Below, piece after piece: positions 28,615 to 42,071 of a stretch of DNA of 64,000 bases. The position numbers and the translations under genes are program-made. The stretch's first letter is position 1, and each line of letters starts with the position of its first letter. This DNA is from Acidobacteria bacterium SCN 69-37 (GTDB lineage Bacteria; Acidobacteriota; Vicinamibacteria; Vicinamibacterales; SCN-69-37): NCBI GenBank assembly GCA_001724025.1, contig MEDJ01000001.1:124001-188000 (forward strand), given 5' to 3'. The notes beneath the pieces were generated by a model, which saw only the letters and a list, made by a program, of their open reading frames with translations, searched no databases and was not told the DNA's origin.

Positions 28615-29643
28615 ATGGGTGTGACGACGGGATCTGGATCAGGCGTGCGGGCGATGGTGACGCTCGTCCTGCTGGCTCTGGCCATCGGCTGCTCGGGGCC
28701 GACCTCACCATCAGGGCCCCCGCCGACGGCCGGACTCTCGGTGACCTGCCCGCAGCCCGTCACCGTGGCGGCCCTGCAGGTTCCAGCGGCCGTGCAGTAC
28801 GACACGCCGCAGGCGTCCGGCGGCACGGCTCCCGTCGCCGTGACCTGCACGCTCCCCTCGGGCGCCGACTTCCCCGCGGGCCTGACCAAGGTCGTCTGCA
28901 GCGCCACTGACGCGCTCCAGCAGACGGCCGCGTGCGAGATCCCGGTCACGGTCTCTCTGGCAACCAGACTCGACGCCACGACATTCCTGGCGATTGGCGA
29001 CAGCATCACCGAGGGGCAGGTGTCGCTGCCTCCCTCGATGCCGCTGGCGCTCGAGCCGCACAACAGCTACCCGGCCGTGCTCCAGGAGATGCTGCGAGCG
29101 GCCTATCCGCTCCAGGCCGACGGCATCGAGGTGGTCAACGCCGGCGTGGGCGGGATGCGCGCCACGGACGACGAGGATCGGATCTATCAGGAGATCGACG
29201 CCCGTCGTCCAGAGGTCCTGCTGCTGCTGCACGGCGCGAACGACGTCAATGCCAATCTCTCGCCGGATGACATTGCCGCAAGCCTGCGGGCCGACATCAA
29301 TCGCGCGTTTCGCCTGGGCGTGCGGGCCGTGTTCGTCTCGACGCTCCTGCCGCAGGTGGAGGGACGCAGCCACGCGATCCACCCGGAACTCGTCGAGCCG
29401 CTCAATGACCTGATCCGCGCCGCGGCCGAGCGCGAGGGGGCCACGCTCGTCGATGCCTACGGCGCCTTCGATGCGACCCGTGAGCTGCTGATTGGCGTCG
29501 ATGGGCTGCACCCGACGCGGGAAGGCTACCGCGTGCTGGCGCAGCTGTTCATGGATGCGATCGAGAATCGGTTCCGCGTCTTACCGCCGGCCGAGCCCGC
29601 ACCGGAGACCGCCCGTCGACCGTTGCATCGGCCGTTGCGATAG
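28615..29643 (+). CDS. Lipoprotein with HYR domain and SGNH/GDSL hydrolase domain
   Basis: The 342-residue product carries a lipobox LALAIGC (Cys about 26). A HYR-type immunoglobulin-like module follows (about 38-118: VTCPQPVTV, FPAGLTKVVCSATDA, four Cys). The C-terminal SGNH hydrolase (about 123-325) shows block I GDSITEG, NAGVGG, GANDVN and D-x-x-HPT with the catalytic Ser, Gly, Asn, Asp/His. It would be an ester hydrolase held at the cell surface or periplasm by the lipid. Joining an adhesion-type HYR domain to the hydrolase may position it on a polysaccharide (inference). CGGAG upstream supports ATG 28615. Confidence 0.9.
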   Translation: MGVTTGSGSGVRAMVTLVLLALAIGCSGPTSPSGPPPTAGLSVTCPQPVTVAALQVPAAVQYDTPQASGGTAPVAVTCTLPSGADFPAGLTKVVCSATDALQQTAACEIPVTVSLATRLDATTFLAIGDSITEGQVSLPPSMPLALEPHNSYPAVLQEMLRAAYPLQADGIEVVNAGVGGMRATDDEDRIYQEIDARRPEVLLLLHGANDVNANLSPDDIAASLRADINRAFRLGVRAVFVSTLLPQVEGRSHAIHPELVEPLNDLIRAAAEREGATLVDAYGAFDATRELLIGVDGLHPTREGYRVLAQLFMDAIENRFRVLPPAEPAPETARRPLHRPLR

Positions 29644-29663
29644 TGCGGACGCGTTCCGGCGGC

Positions 29664-30617
29664 TCAGCCCGCCTTGCCGGCGCCGAGCACGTCGGCCTGG
29701 TACCACTTCACCGTTTCGCGGAGTCCATCCTCGAACGAGGCCTGGGGTTCGAACCCGAGCTTTTCGCGGGCCTTCACGATGTCGGCCTGCGAGTCGCGGA
29801 CGTCGCCCTCGCGTGCCGGCCCGAAGACCGGCTCGAGATTGGTCCCGAGCAACCGCTGGATTGTCGCGATCAGCTCGAGCAGCGAGATGCGCCCGCCAAC
29901 CGCCAGGTTGAAGACTTCCCCGCCGAGAGCGGGCGTCGTGGCGGCGGCCAGTACGCCGCGGACGACCTCGCCCACGTAGGTGAAGTCGCGCGTCTGGCGA
30001 CCGTCGCCGTGGACCAGCGGCTGACGTCCCGAGGCCAGCGCGTCGATGAACAGCGAGATCACGCCGGAATACGGCGAGCCCGGCTGCTGGCGCGGCCCGA
30101 ACACATTGAAGTAGCGCGTCGTGACCGTCTCCAGGCCATAGAGCTGCGTGAACATCTGGCAGTACTGTTCGCCGACCAGTTTCTGGAGCGCGTACGGTGT
30201 CATCGGCGCGGGTCGCATGTCCTCGCGCTTCGGCAGCACCGCGCTGTTGCCGTAGACCGACGACGACCCGGCAAAGACCACGCGTCTGACGCCCGCGTCA
30301 CGCGCGGCCACGAGCACGGCGAGCGTCCCGTCGACGTTGGCATGATTGGTCGCCACCGGTTCGGCGACCGATCGCGGCACGGACGGGATGGCGGCCTGGT
30401 GCAGGACATAGTCGCACCCGGCCACGGCCTGCGCGATGAACGCCTGATCGGCGATGTCCCCCTCGAAGATCGTCACGGAGCCGTCCGCGGGAACGTTCTC
30501 GCGTCGCCCGGTCGAGAAGTTGTCGGCGATCCGGACCGTCTCGCCGCGCCGCACCAGCTCCGCCACCAGATGCGACCCAATGAACCCGCCACCGCCCGTC
30601 ACGAGATACGTTGCCAA
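29664..30617 (-). CDS. NAD-dependent sugar-nucleotide epimerase (UDP-glucose/GlcNAc 4-epimerase type)
   Basis: This 317-residue extended-SDR enzyme has the glycine motif TGGGGFIGSH at the start, DNFSTGRREN, and the catalytic Tyr-Lys in YALQKLVGEQY. It includes NVFGPRQQPGSPYSGVIS, typical of Gal4E/WbpP-type epimerases acting on UDP-hexoses. It starts at TTG 30617, supported by AAGGGG a few bases upstream on its strand. A GAAGT-unit repeat separates it from the amidohydrolase gene. It probably supplies a sugar nucleotide to surface glycan synthesis. Confidence 0.92.
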   Translation of the reverse strand: MATYLVTGGGGFIGSHLVAELVRRGETVRIADNFSTGRRENVPADGSVTIFEGDIADQAFIAQAVAGCDYVLHQAAIPSVPRSVAEPVATNHANVDGTLAVLVAARDAGVRRVVFAGSSSVYGNSAVLPKREDMRPAPMTPYALQKLVGEQYCQMFTQLYGLETVTTRYFNVFGPRQQPGSPYSGVISLFIDALASGRQPLVHGDGRQTRDFTYVGEVVRGVLAAATTPALGGEVFNLAVGGRISLLELIATIQRLLGTNLEPVFGPAREGDVRDSQADIVKAREKLGFEPQASFEDGLRETVKWYQADVLGAGKAG

Positions 30618-30671
30618 TCCGTTTCCCCTTCTCGATATCCCTGATGCGTTCCGGCCCGTTCCCGGCTCGTT

Positions 30672-30705
30672 CCTGACTTCTAACTTCTGGCTTCTAACTT
30701 CTCAG
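30672..30705. repeat. GAAGT-unit array (copy 2)
   Basis: On the minus strand, GAGAAGTTAGAAGCCAGAAG continues with TTAGAAGTCAGGA. It starts 5 bp behind the TAA stop of the amidohydrolase gene and lies between that gene and the epimerase. It has the same unit types and the same order (GTT, GCC, GTT, GTC) as the arrays at 9615 and 39420. Confidence 0.8.
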
Positions 30706-30710
30706 TTGCC

Positions 30711-31988
30711 TTACTCCGGCCAGCCCGTCTGCGGAAGTCCCGGCGTGACGCGCAGGGCGTTCTTGTAATAGAGCTTCTTCAGCACGTCGTCGGGCAGGCC
30801 GAGGCCGTAGAGTTTCCAGAACGCGTGATAGTCCCGGTAGTAATCGAAGTATTCGTCGTTGGTCTCGAAGACCCGCCAGAAATACGGGAACTCGCTCGCC
30901 TCGAAGGCGTCTTTCCCGAACAGGATGCGGTCCTGGTATTTGATGAAGAACTCGCGGGCGGCGTGCGGCTGGCGGCCGAACTCGTAGAGCACCGCCCCGA
31001 CCTCGAGCACCAGGTTCGGCTGCGCATCGAGCTGCCGGCCGGCCCGGGCCAGGTCGCTGCCATACCAATCGAAGTGCGCGCCGATGTAGCGCGTGTTCGG
31101 GTTGGCGGCGTACATCCGGTCGCGCTCGCCCATCAGGTCTTCCCAGCTCGGGCCCTCGGGACGATAGTTGCGACGGTCGGCGAACAGTGACAGTTCGAGC
31201 CACCGCTCGTTGTGGGCGTCGAGCGGGGAGAAGAATTCCTGCGGCTCGCCCGTGTGGATGATGACCGGGATGTTCAGGCGCGCGCACGTGTCCCAGATCG
31301 GCTTCAGCACCGGATCGTCGACGTGCAGCCGCGAGCCGTCCGCCTTCCGCGCCGTCAGCCCCAGATTCTTCAGGATCTTGAGGCCGATGGCCCCGTTGGC
31401 CACCGACTGCTCGAGCCGCGCAACCGCGTTCTCGGCCCACCCCGGCCCACCGGCACCGTTCCACTCGACGTTGGCGAAGACGCGGAACCGATCGCGATAC
31501 GGCGTGCTGCGGATGAAGTCCACGCGCTGCTTGACGACCGCCGGATCGGCGCCGGGCGTGAGATTCACCAGCACGCGCAAGTTCAGCGAGTCCATGTCCC
31601 GGATCATCGCGTCGATGTTGTCGGGCGTAATGTTCGTGTGATTGTGGCTGTCGATGACCGGAAACTTCGCCCGCGGCACCAACGTTTCCGTGTTGACCAC
31701 TGTCGAGCGCGGCCGATAGTCGACGATGCTCGGTACCGGGAACTCAGGGGCCAGGCAGATGCCGGCCCGCACCTCGGTCATTCCCGGCGGGCACTCCTGG
31801 CCCGGCTGAATCGACACGCCGCGCCCCCCGAACATCCCGCGCCCGGGTCCGCCGGCACCACCGCGTCCTCCCTGTCCCGCCACGGCCGGCGTGCCCGCGG
31901 GCGGTGCCGGTGGGTCCTGTGTGGCGACGACGGCCACGCCCAGTCCGGCGATCGTGAGGAGTGTCAGCAGCGCCCGTGTGTGTCGCAT
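30711..31988 (-). CDS. Exported amidohydrolase-family (amidohydro_2) metal-dependent hydrolase
   Basis: The 425-residue product has a signal peptide (about residues 1-23). A low-complexity Gly/Arg/Pro stretch (about 24-58) precedes a TIM-barrel hydrolase of the amidohydro_2 group. Visible landmarks are FPVIDSHNHTN (metal-binding His pair), LKILKNLGL, VIIHTGEP and IGAHFDWYG, with a final ILFGKDAFE segment carrying the expected acidic ligand. Members hydrolyse or decarboxylate diverse small molecules, so no substrate is proposed. It is transcribed right after rnpB on the same strand, 26 bp away. Confidence 0.88.
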   Translation of the reverse strand: MRHTRALLTLLTIAGLGVAVVATQDPPAPPAGTPAVAGQGGRGGAGGPGRGMFGGRGVSIQPGQECPPGMTEVRAGICLAPEFPVPSIVDYRPRSTVVNTETLVPRAKFPVIDSHNHTNITPDNIDAMIRDMDSLNLRVLVNLTPGADPAVVKQRVDFIRSTPYRDRFRVFANVEWNGAGGPGWAENAVARLEQSVANGAIGLKILKNLGLTARKADGSRLHVDDPVLKPIWDTCARLNIPVIIHTGEPQEFFSPLDAHNERWLELSLFADRRNYRPEGPSWEDLMGERDRMYAANPNTRYIGAHFDWYGSDLARAGRQLDAQPNLVLEVGAVLYEFGRQPHAAREFFIKYQDRILFGKDAFEASEFPYFWRVFETNDEYFDYYRDYHAFWKLYGLGLPDDVLKKLYYKNALRVTPGLPQTGWPE

Positions 31989-32014
31989 GTACGTCCCATG
32001 GAAATCAGGCCCGG

Positions 32015-32485
32015 TGCAGCGGGTGTATAAGCCGAATTCTGTGCCCCGCCTTCGCCCGCTCGCGCGAGCGTCGACGTGGTGACGACCATTCCTCTAGGCC
32101 CGGCATTACTGGCGGGCTCGAGCGACCTACCCGGAAGCGTGTGCCCTCGCGTCCGACCGCGACGAATGCCGCGGCCCTGGCGAAGACGATTGGACGGGCC
32201 GTCCTCGAACGCCTCCCTATTTGGCCTTGCTCCGTGTGGGGTTTTGCCTGCCACAGCCCTTGCGGCCTGCGCGGTGCGCTCTTACCGCACCTTTTCACCC
32301 TTACCCACCGAAGCTCGAGGCTCGAAGAGCCGAGAGCGAAGGTGGGCGGTATCTTTTCTGTGCCACTGTCCTTCGAGTTGCCCCGACCGGGAATTACCCG
32401 GCACACTGCCCTCTGGAGTTCGGACTTTCCTCCCTCCAACAGGCCCTTTCAAGCCCGTCGAACGGCGGCCGTCCCACCCGCTGCA
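32015..32485 (-). ncRNA. rnpB: RNase P RNA (bacterial class A)
   Basis: This is the catalytic RNA that removes 5' leaders from pre-tRNAs. On the minus strand the signature GAGGAAAGTCCG is at about 32424-32435, and the 3' signature ACAGAATTCGGCTTAT is at about 32028-32043. The ends are set by helix P1: TGCAGCGGGTG (32475-32485) pairs with CACCCGCTGCA (32015-32025). The predicted length, about 471 nt, is larger than the usual 350-420 nt, implying an expanded peripheral helix. A TAAGAT box some 12-18 nt upstream may be its -10. All open frames inside this stretch are spurious. Confidence 0.95.
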
Positions 32486-32540
32486 ACGGGTGCGTGCATC
32501 TTAACAGGTTGTCGTGCGCCGCCGCCCCGCGCGCCCCGCC

Positions 32541-33982
32541 TCACCCATCCGTCTCCTGACGGATGTTGTACTGCTCCAGCTTCTTGTACAGATTGCTGCG
32601 CGGCGTATCGATGACCTCGGCGGTCTTCGAGATGTTCCACCCATGCTCGCGGAGGCGCTGCACCAGGAACTGGCGCTCGGACCATTCCTTGTAGTCGCGC
32701 AGAGTCGCCGGTGGCGCGTCGCCGGACACGGGGTCGGCCTGCGAAGGTCCACCGGGACCCGCGGATCGGTCCGGCACCGCCGCCGTGGCCGCAGGGGCTG
32801 TCGGCGACGCCTGGCGCAGGGTGCCCTGCCGCACCACGTGGCGCACGTCCTCGGCGTCGATCACGTCGCGGTCCGTCATGATCAGCAGCCGTTCGACGAC
32901 GTTGCCGAGTTCGCGGATGTTGCCGCGCCACGGCGCCGACTGCAGCAGTTCGATGGCCGCAGGCGAAAAGCGGCTCGGCCGGCGATTGCTCTCGGCGCTG
33001 AACCGCGCGACGAAGTGCTGCACGATGGCCGGGATGTCCTCGACACGCTCGCGCAGCGGCGGCACGCGGATCGGAATCACGCTGAGCCGGAAGTAGAGGT
33101 CCTCGCGGAAGTGGCCCTGCTCGATCTCCGCTTCGAGGTCCTTGTTGGTGGCGGCAATCACGCGCACATCCACCTTGATCGTCCGCGACGACCCGAGCCG
33201 CTCCACCTCTCCTTCCTGGAGCACGCGCAGCACCTTGGCCTGCGTCTTCGGGCTCATGTCTCCGACCTCGTCGAGGAAGATGGTGCCGCGGTCGGCCATC
33301 TCGAACTTGCCCACCTGCTTCTCGGTGGCGCCCGTGAACGCGCCGCGTTCGTGGCCGAACAGTTCGGACTCGATCAAATCCTCGGGAATGGCGGCGCAGT
33401 TCACCTGGATGAACCGCTCGCGGGCACGGAGGCTGTCACGGTGGATGGCCCGCGCCACCAGTTCCTTGCCCACGCCGCTCTCGCCGAGAATCAGCACCGT
33501 GGCGGAACTGGGCGCGGCCCGGCGCACCTGATCGAGCACGCGGTGCACGGCCGCGCTCCCGCCCACCATCTGGTGCCGCGACTCGAGGGCGCGGCGCAGG
33601 GTACGGTTCTCGTGCCGTAACGACGCCAGCTCGATGCCTTCACGCACCGCGTCGATGATGTAGTCCTTCGAGAGCGGCTTCTCGATGAACCGGTACGCGC
33701 CCAGGCGTCCGGCCTCGAGCGCGGTCGTGGCCGTGCCGTGCGCCGAGACGATGACGACCGGTAGCGATTCGCTGGTCGCGCGCAGGCGCGTGAGGACTTC
33801 GAGCCCGTCCATGCCGGGCATCTTGATGTCGAGGAACACGAGATCCGGGCTCTCGGCCTGCGCCACCTGCAGCCCTTCCTGCCCCGATCCGGCCAGCAGT
33901 ACCTCGTGCCCTTCGTATTCGAGAATCATCCGCATCATGTCGCGGATGGCGGCTTCGTCGTCGATGACCAGGATTTTGGCAC

Positions 33983-33986
<4 letters not shown>
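32541..33986 (-). CDS. NtrC-family sigma-54-dependent response regulator
   Basis: The 481-residue regulator has a receiver domain (residues 1-120, phosphorylation site Asp53 in VFLDIKMPG, later Lys in FIEKPLS). The AAA+ domain (about 140-380) has Walker A GESGVGKE, a full GAFTGA in ELFGHERGAFTGATE and Walker B GTIFLDE. After a Pro/Ala-rich linker, the Fis-type helix-turn-helix ends the protein (WNISKTAEVIDTPRSNLYKK). It should activate sigma-54 promoters upon phosphorylation by a histidine kinase not found here. Its ATG overlaps the stop of htrA (ATGA), hinting at a link to envelope stress (inference). Confidence 0.95.
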
Positions 33987-38597
<4,611 letters not shown>

Positions 38598-38620
38598 CAG
38601 ACCATAGGATCGACGGGGTG

Positions 38621-39412
38621 TCAACGCGCGACCGTACCCAGCGCCGGCAGCAGCGCGAGCGTGTTGGCCGCGAGTTGCCGGCCGAGGTCGTCCTCGGCGA
38701 CCTGCCGCGCGGCCGCGACCATCCGGAACGTCTCCAGCACCCACGCGGGCTCGTTGCGCTGCCCCCTGTACGGCACGGGCGCCAGGTATGGCGCGTCGGT
38801 TTCGATCAACAGGCGATCGGCAGGCACGAATGCCGCCACCTCGCGCAGCGCGGCAGCGCGCGGGAACGTGGCAATGCCCGAGATCGAGATGTAGAAGTCG
38901 AGGTCGAGCGCGCGCCGGGCCTCGTCGACCGTCCCGGTGAAGCAGTGCATGACGCCCCGCACGTGCGGGCCGCCGGCCGCGAGGATGGCGATGGTGTCGT
39001 CGATGGCCTCACGGGCGTGGATGACAACGGGGCGATCGAGGGTCGACGCCACGGCCACCTGCATCGCGAACACGTCGCGCTGCACGTCGCGGGCGGAGAA
39101 ATCGTAGTGGTAGTCGAGCCCGATTTCTCCCACGGCGATGGCCTGCCGACTGGCCATCGCCGCCTCGAGCACCTCCCGCGCGTCGTCTACCCGTCCTGCC
39201 CACGCGCCGGCGCGGTGCGGGTGGATCCCCGTCGAGAACCGGACACCGTCCCACGCCGCGCGCACGACGTCCGCCTGGACCGCCTCGGCCTCGTCATCGG
39301 CCGCCAGGATGCACAGCACGCCCTGCACCCCCGCGGCACGCGCGTGATCGATCACCGCATCGAGATCATCAGCAAACGCCGGGTCGGCCAGGTGACAGTG
39401 GGAATCAAACAT
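38621..39412 (-). CDS. tatD: TatD-family metal-dependent deoxyribonuclease
   Basis: The 263-residue TIM-barrel nuclease has the metal-binding FDSHCHLAD at its start (His5, His7). It continues with STGIHPHRA, VGEIGLDYHYD, VVIHARE, GVMHCFTGT and LLIETDAPYLAP, the complete TatD signature series. Characterised TatD proteins act as 3'-5' DNA/RNA exonucleases in DNA damage repair. It is commonly found behind metG, as here, although a GAAGT-type inverted repeat of about 105 bp now separates the two. Confidence 0.96.
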   Translation of the reverse strand: MFDSHCHLADPAFADDLDAVIDHARAAGVQGVLCILAADDEAEAVQADVVRAAWDGVRFSTGIHPHRAGAWAGRVDDAREVLEAAMASRQAIAVGEIGLDYHYDFSARDVQRDVFAMQVAVASTLDRPVVIHAREAIDDTIAILAAGGPHVRGVMHCFTGTVDEARRALDLDFYISISGIATFPRAAALREVAAFVPADRLLIETDAPYLAPVPYRGQRNEPAWVLETFRMVAAARQVAEDDLGRQLAANTLALLPALGTVAR

Positions 39413-39419
39413 GAGAGCA

Positions 39420-39523
39420 ACTTAAAAGTCGGAAGTGAGAAGCGAGAAGTGAGAAGTTCTCGAAGTTCGAACTTCGAAGTTTTCCAAACTTCTGACTTCT
39501 GACTTCGAACTTCTGGCTTCTAT
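39420..39523. repeat. GAAGT-unit array, inverted pair (copy 3)
   Basis: On the minus strand, GAAGCCAGAAGTTCGAAGTC and further AGAAGTC/AGAAGTTT units begin right behind the TAA stop of metG. They are followed by the reverse-complementary ACTTC units (AAAACTTCGAAGTTCGAACT, then CACTTCTCGCTTCTCACTTC) up to the tatD start. The two halves could pair into a long hairpin in the transcript and influence read-through from metG into tatD. The palindrome GAAGTTCGAACTTC is at 39463-39476. Confidence 0.85.
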
Positions 39524-41536
39524 TTACCGAATGCGCGTCCCCGGAGCCGGTGGCTCGGCGAAGTCGATCAGGATCGGACGGTTGCCTTCCGCGCTGGCGG
39601 CGAGCACCATGCCGTTCGATTCGATGCCCATCAGCTTGGCCGGCTTCAGGTTCGCGACGATCGCGATGCGGCGCCCGACGAGGGCCTCTGGCTCGTACGC
39701 CTCGCCGATGCCGGCCACGATCGTCCGCGTCTCGCTGCCCAGGTCGACAGACAGCTTCACCAGCTTCTTCGACTTCGGCACGCGCTCAGCCGTCAGCACC
39801 TGCGCCACACGCAGGTCGACCTTCATGAACTCGTCGATCGACAGTCGCGTATCGGTCCCCTCTACCGGGGCCGCTGCCGACGGCGGGGCCGTCACTTGGG
39901 CCGCGGCCGGCGAGGCAGCCGGGGCTGCGGGTACGGCCGGCGTCGCGGCCACATCCTTCGGGGTGTCACTCACGGGGGTCTCCTTCGTCTTCGTCGAAAT
40001 GGGCGCAGCGGTCGCGTCGGCTTCGAGCCGGGGCCACAGCGCGTCGGCGCGCGTCAACTGCCGCGTGCCCGAAACGTGGACCTGCGCGTCGCGCTCGAGA
40101 CGCAGGTCACCGACATCGGCCACTGGCGTGCCGAGCCGCGCGAGAATCGTCCGGCACGACGCGGGCATCACCGGGCTCAACAGGACCGCCGCCACACGCA
40201 GGCCTTCGCTCGCATTCCACAGGACGCGATCGAGAGCGTGGTCCTGCCCGGCCTTGGCGAGTGCCCACGGCGCAGACGCGGCGATGTATTCGTTGGTGGC
40301 ATCAACCAGGCGGAACGCCGACTGGCACGCCACATCGAGCTGCAGCGCGTCCATCGCGGCCGCATACGCGTGCGCGTGCGTCGTCGCCGCGGCGGCCAGC
40401 GTCTCGGCCGCGGGTGCGGCCACCAGTCGTCCCTGCCGATAGCGCTCGGCCATTGCGGTCACGCGGTTGACGAGATTGCCGAGGTTGTTCGCCAGGTCGA
40501 CGTTGTACTTCTCCTCGAACCGGCCCCAGCTGAAGTCCCCGTCGTTGCCGAAGACGATCTCCTTCGTCAGGAACAATCGCAGCGGATCGGCGCCGAGCCT
40601 CGCGGCCGCGTCCGAGGGATCGATGATCGTCCCCGGGTTCGACTTGCTCATCCGCTGGCCGTCCTTCGTCATGAAGCCATGGCCGAACACGCGGCGCGGC
40701 AGCGGCAGGCCGGCGGCCAGCAGCATCGCCGGCCAGATCACGACGTGGAACCGCGTGATGTCCTTTCCGATCACGTGCAGATCCGCCGGCCACCACGTTG
40801 CCAGCAGTTCATCGTCGGTGCCCAGGCCCACGGCCGAGGCGTAGTTGATCAGCGCGTCGAACCATACATAGACGACGCTGCCCGGATCGAACGGGAGCGG
40901 AATTCCCCATGACTGGCCCGCGCGGCTGATCGACACGTCCTCGAGCCCGCCCTCGAGCAGCCGGAGGATTTCGTTGCGCCGCGATTCGGGCTGGATGAAC
41001 TCGGGGTGCGCATGCAGGTGGTCGAGCAGCGGCTGGCGATACTTCGACAGGCGGAAGAAGTGATTGTTTTCCTTCAGCCACTGCGGCTCGGTCCGCGGGT
41101 GCAGCGGACAGCGCCCGTCCACCAGATCCTTGTCCTGCTTGAACGCCTCGCAGCCGACGCAGTACCAGCCCTCGTACGTCCCCTGATAGATGTCGCCGGC
41201 CGCGTGGAGCCGGCGCGCAATCTCGGTGACGCCGGCCTTGTGACGCGGCTGCGTGGTCCGGATGAAGTCGTCGAACGAGATGTCGAGGCTGCTCCACGCC
41301 TTCCGGAACTCCTGCTCCATCCGGTCGCAGTACGCGATTGGCTCGAGACCGGCCTCGGCCGCCTGGCGGAACACGTTCTGCGAGTGCTCGTCGTTGCCCA
41401 TCACGAAGCGCACGTCGAAGCCGGCGAGCCGCCGATATCGCGCGATGACGTCGGCGGCAATCTTCTCGTAGGCCGTGCCCAGGTGCGGACGGCTGTTGAC
41501 GTAATCGATGGCGGTCGTGAGGTAATAGCGCGGCAT
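39524..41536 (-). CDS. metG: Methionyl-tRNA synthetase with C-terminal tRNA-binding domain
   Basis: MetRS charges tRNA-Met. The 670-residue enzyme has the class I HIGH-equivalent PHLGTAYEK (last His replaced by Thr, a variant I believe occurs in other MetRS), one zinc knuckle (CVGCE...CPLHP) and the KMSKS-equivalent GQRMSKSNPG. The anticodon-binding helical domain follows. An Ala/Pro-rich linker (about 520-560) leads to an EMAPII-like tRNA-binding domain (DLRVAQVLTAERVPKSKKL to the end). ATG 41536 gives the canonical start YYLTTAIDYVN. A repeat array begins directly behind the stop. Confidence 0.97.
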   Translation of the reverse strand: MPRYYLTTAIDYVNSRPHLGTAYEKIAADVIARYRRLAGFDVRFVMGNDEHSQNVFRQAAEAGLEPIAYCDRMEQEFRKAWSSLDISFDDFIRTTQPRHKAGVTEIARRLHAAGDIYQGTYEGWYCVGCEAFKQDKDLVDGRCPLHPRTEPQWLKENNHFFRLSKYRQPLLDHLHAHPEFIQPESRRNEILRLLEGGLEDVSISRAGQSWGIPLPFDPGSVVYVWFDALINYASAVGLGTDDELLATWWPADLHVIGKDITRFHVVIWPAMLLAAGLPLPRRVFGHGFMTKDGQRMSKSNPGTIIDPSDAAARLGADPLRLFLTKEIVFGNDGDFSWGRFEEKYNVDLANNLGNLVNRVTAMAERYRQGRLVAAPAAETLAAAATTHAHAYAAAMDALQLDVACQSAFRLVDATNEYIAASAPWALAKAGQDHALDRVLWNASEGLRVAAVLLSPVMPASCRTILARLGTPVADVGDLRLERDAQVHVSGTRQLTRADALWPRLEADATAAPISTKTKETPVSDTPKDVAATPAVPAAPAASPAAAQVTAPPSAAAPVEGTDTRLSIDEFMKVDLRVAQVLTAERVPKSKKLVKLSVDLGSETRTIVAGIGEAYEPEALVGRRIAIVANLKPAKLMGIESNGMVLAASAEGNRPILIDFAEPPAPGTRIR

Positions 41537-41739
41537 GGTGGACGGCGTGCACTGACGCCAATCGGACATTCTACCGCGTCCGGCCCGGACGCCGGTCCGA
41601 CCCACGCGGATTGAAACGCGCCGCACAACTTTGCTGGCCCGTTCGGGCGCGGGACGGGCCGCTGCGCCAGCGCGCGTACAGGCCGCACAGGTCCGCGACG
41701 ACTCCCCATCGGGTATGTGCCTTGCATCAGGCCGCGCCC

Positions 41740-42054
41740 ATGGACCTGGGCACCACGAGCGAGCGCGTCGATCTCGCCAGCGGCCGGTGCGTCATCGACA
41801 TCGAACCGCAGCCGACCGAATCGGGCCAGCCGCGCTTCGTGGCCTACCTCTCGATCCTCGACCTCGACGGGACCGTAGTCCGGCCGCTCGTCGGGCCCGA
41901 CGGCCGGCGGATCCGCATCCACGCCACCAGCGAACGGCTCGCGATCCGCGTGGCCCAGTCGTATCTCGAGGGACGCTTCGGCCGGATCCTGCCGGCCGGT
42001 CCGACGCCGTCGCTGGCCACCGCCTCGGTCGGCCGCCCCTATCCGGTGGGCTGA
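41740..42054 (+). CDS. Small protein of unknown function
   Basis: A 104-residue frame from ATG 41740 reads smoothly and has the third-position GC bias of real genes here. The product is mixed alpha/beta: SGRCVIDIEPQP, RFVAYLSILDLDGTVVRPL, then the helical ATSERLAIRVAQSYLEGRFG. It has no signal peptide, membrane segment or known motif. It lies alone on the plus strand between the divergent metG start and the convergent radC end (17 bp away). The frame is open further upstream, but that part overlaps the metG leader and looks non-coding. I do not recognise a family. Confidence 0.6.
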   Translation: MDLGTTSERVDLASGRCVIDIEPQPTESGQPRFVAYLSILDLDGTVVRPLVGPDGRRIRIHATSERLAIRVAQSYLEGRFGRILPAGPTPSLATASVGRPYPVG

Positions 42055-42071
42055 CGCTCCGCCGCCGGTCG

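Noticed and set aside
32005-32614. Open frames on both strands across rnpB
   Set aside because: The conserved RNase P RNA signatures and P1 pairing explain this segment; frames are incidental.
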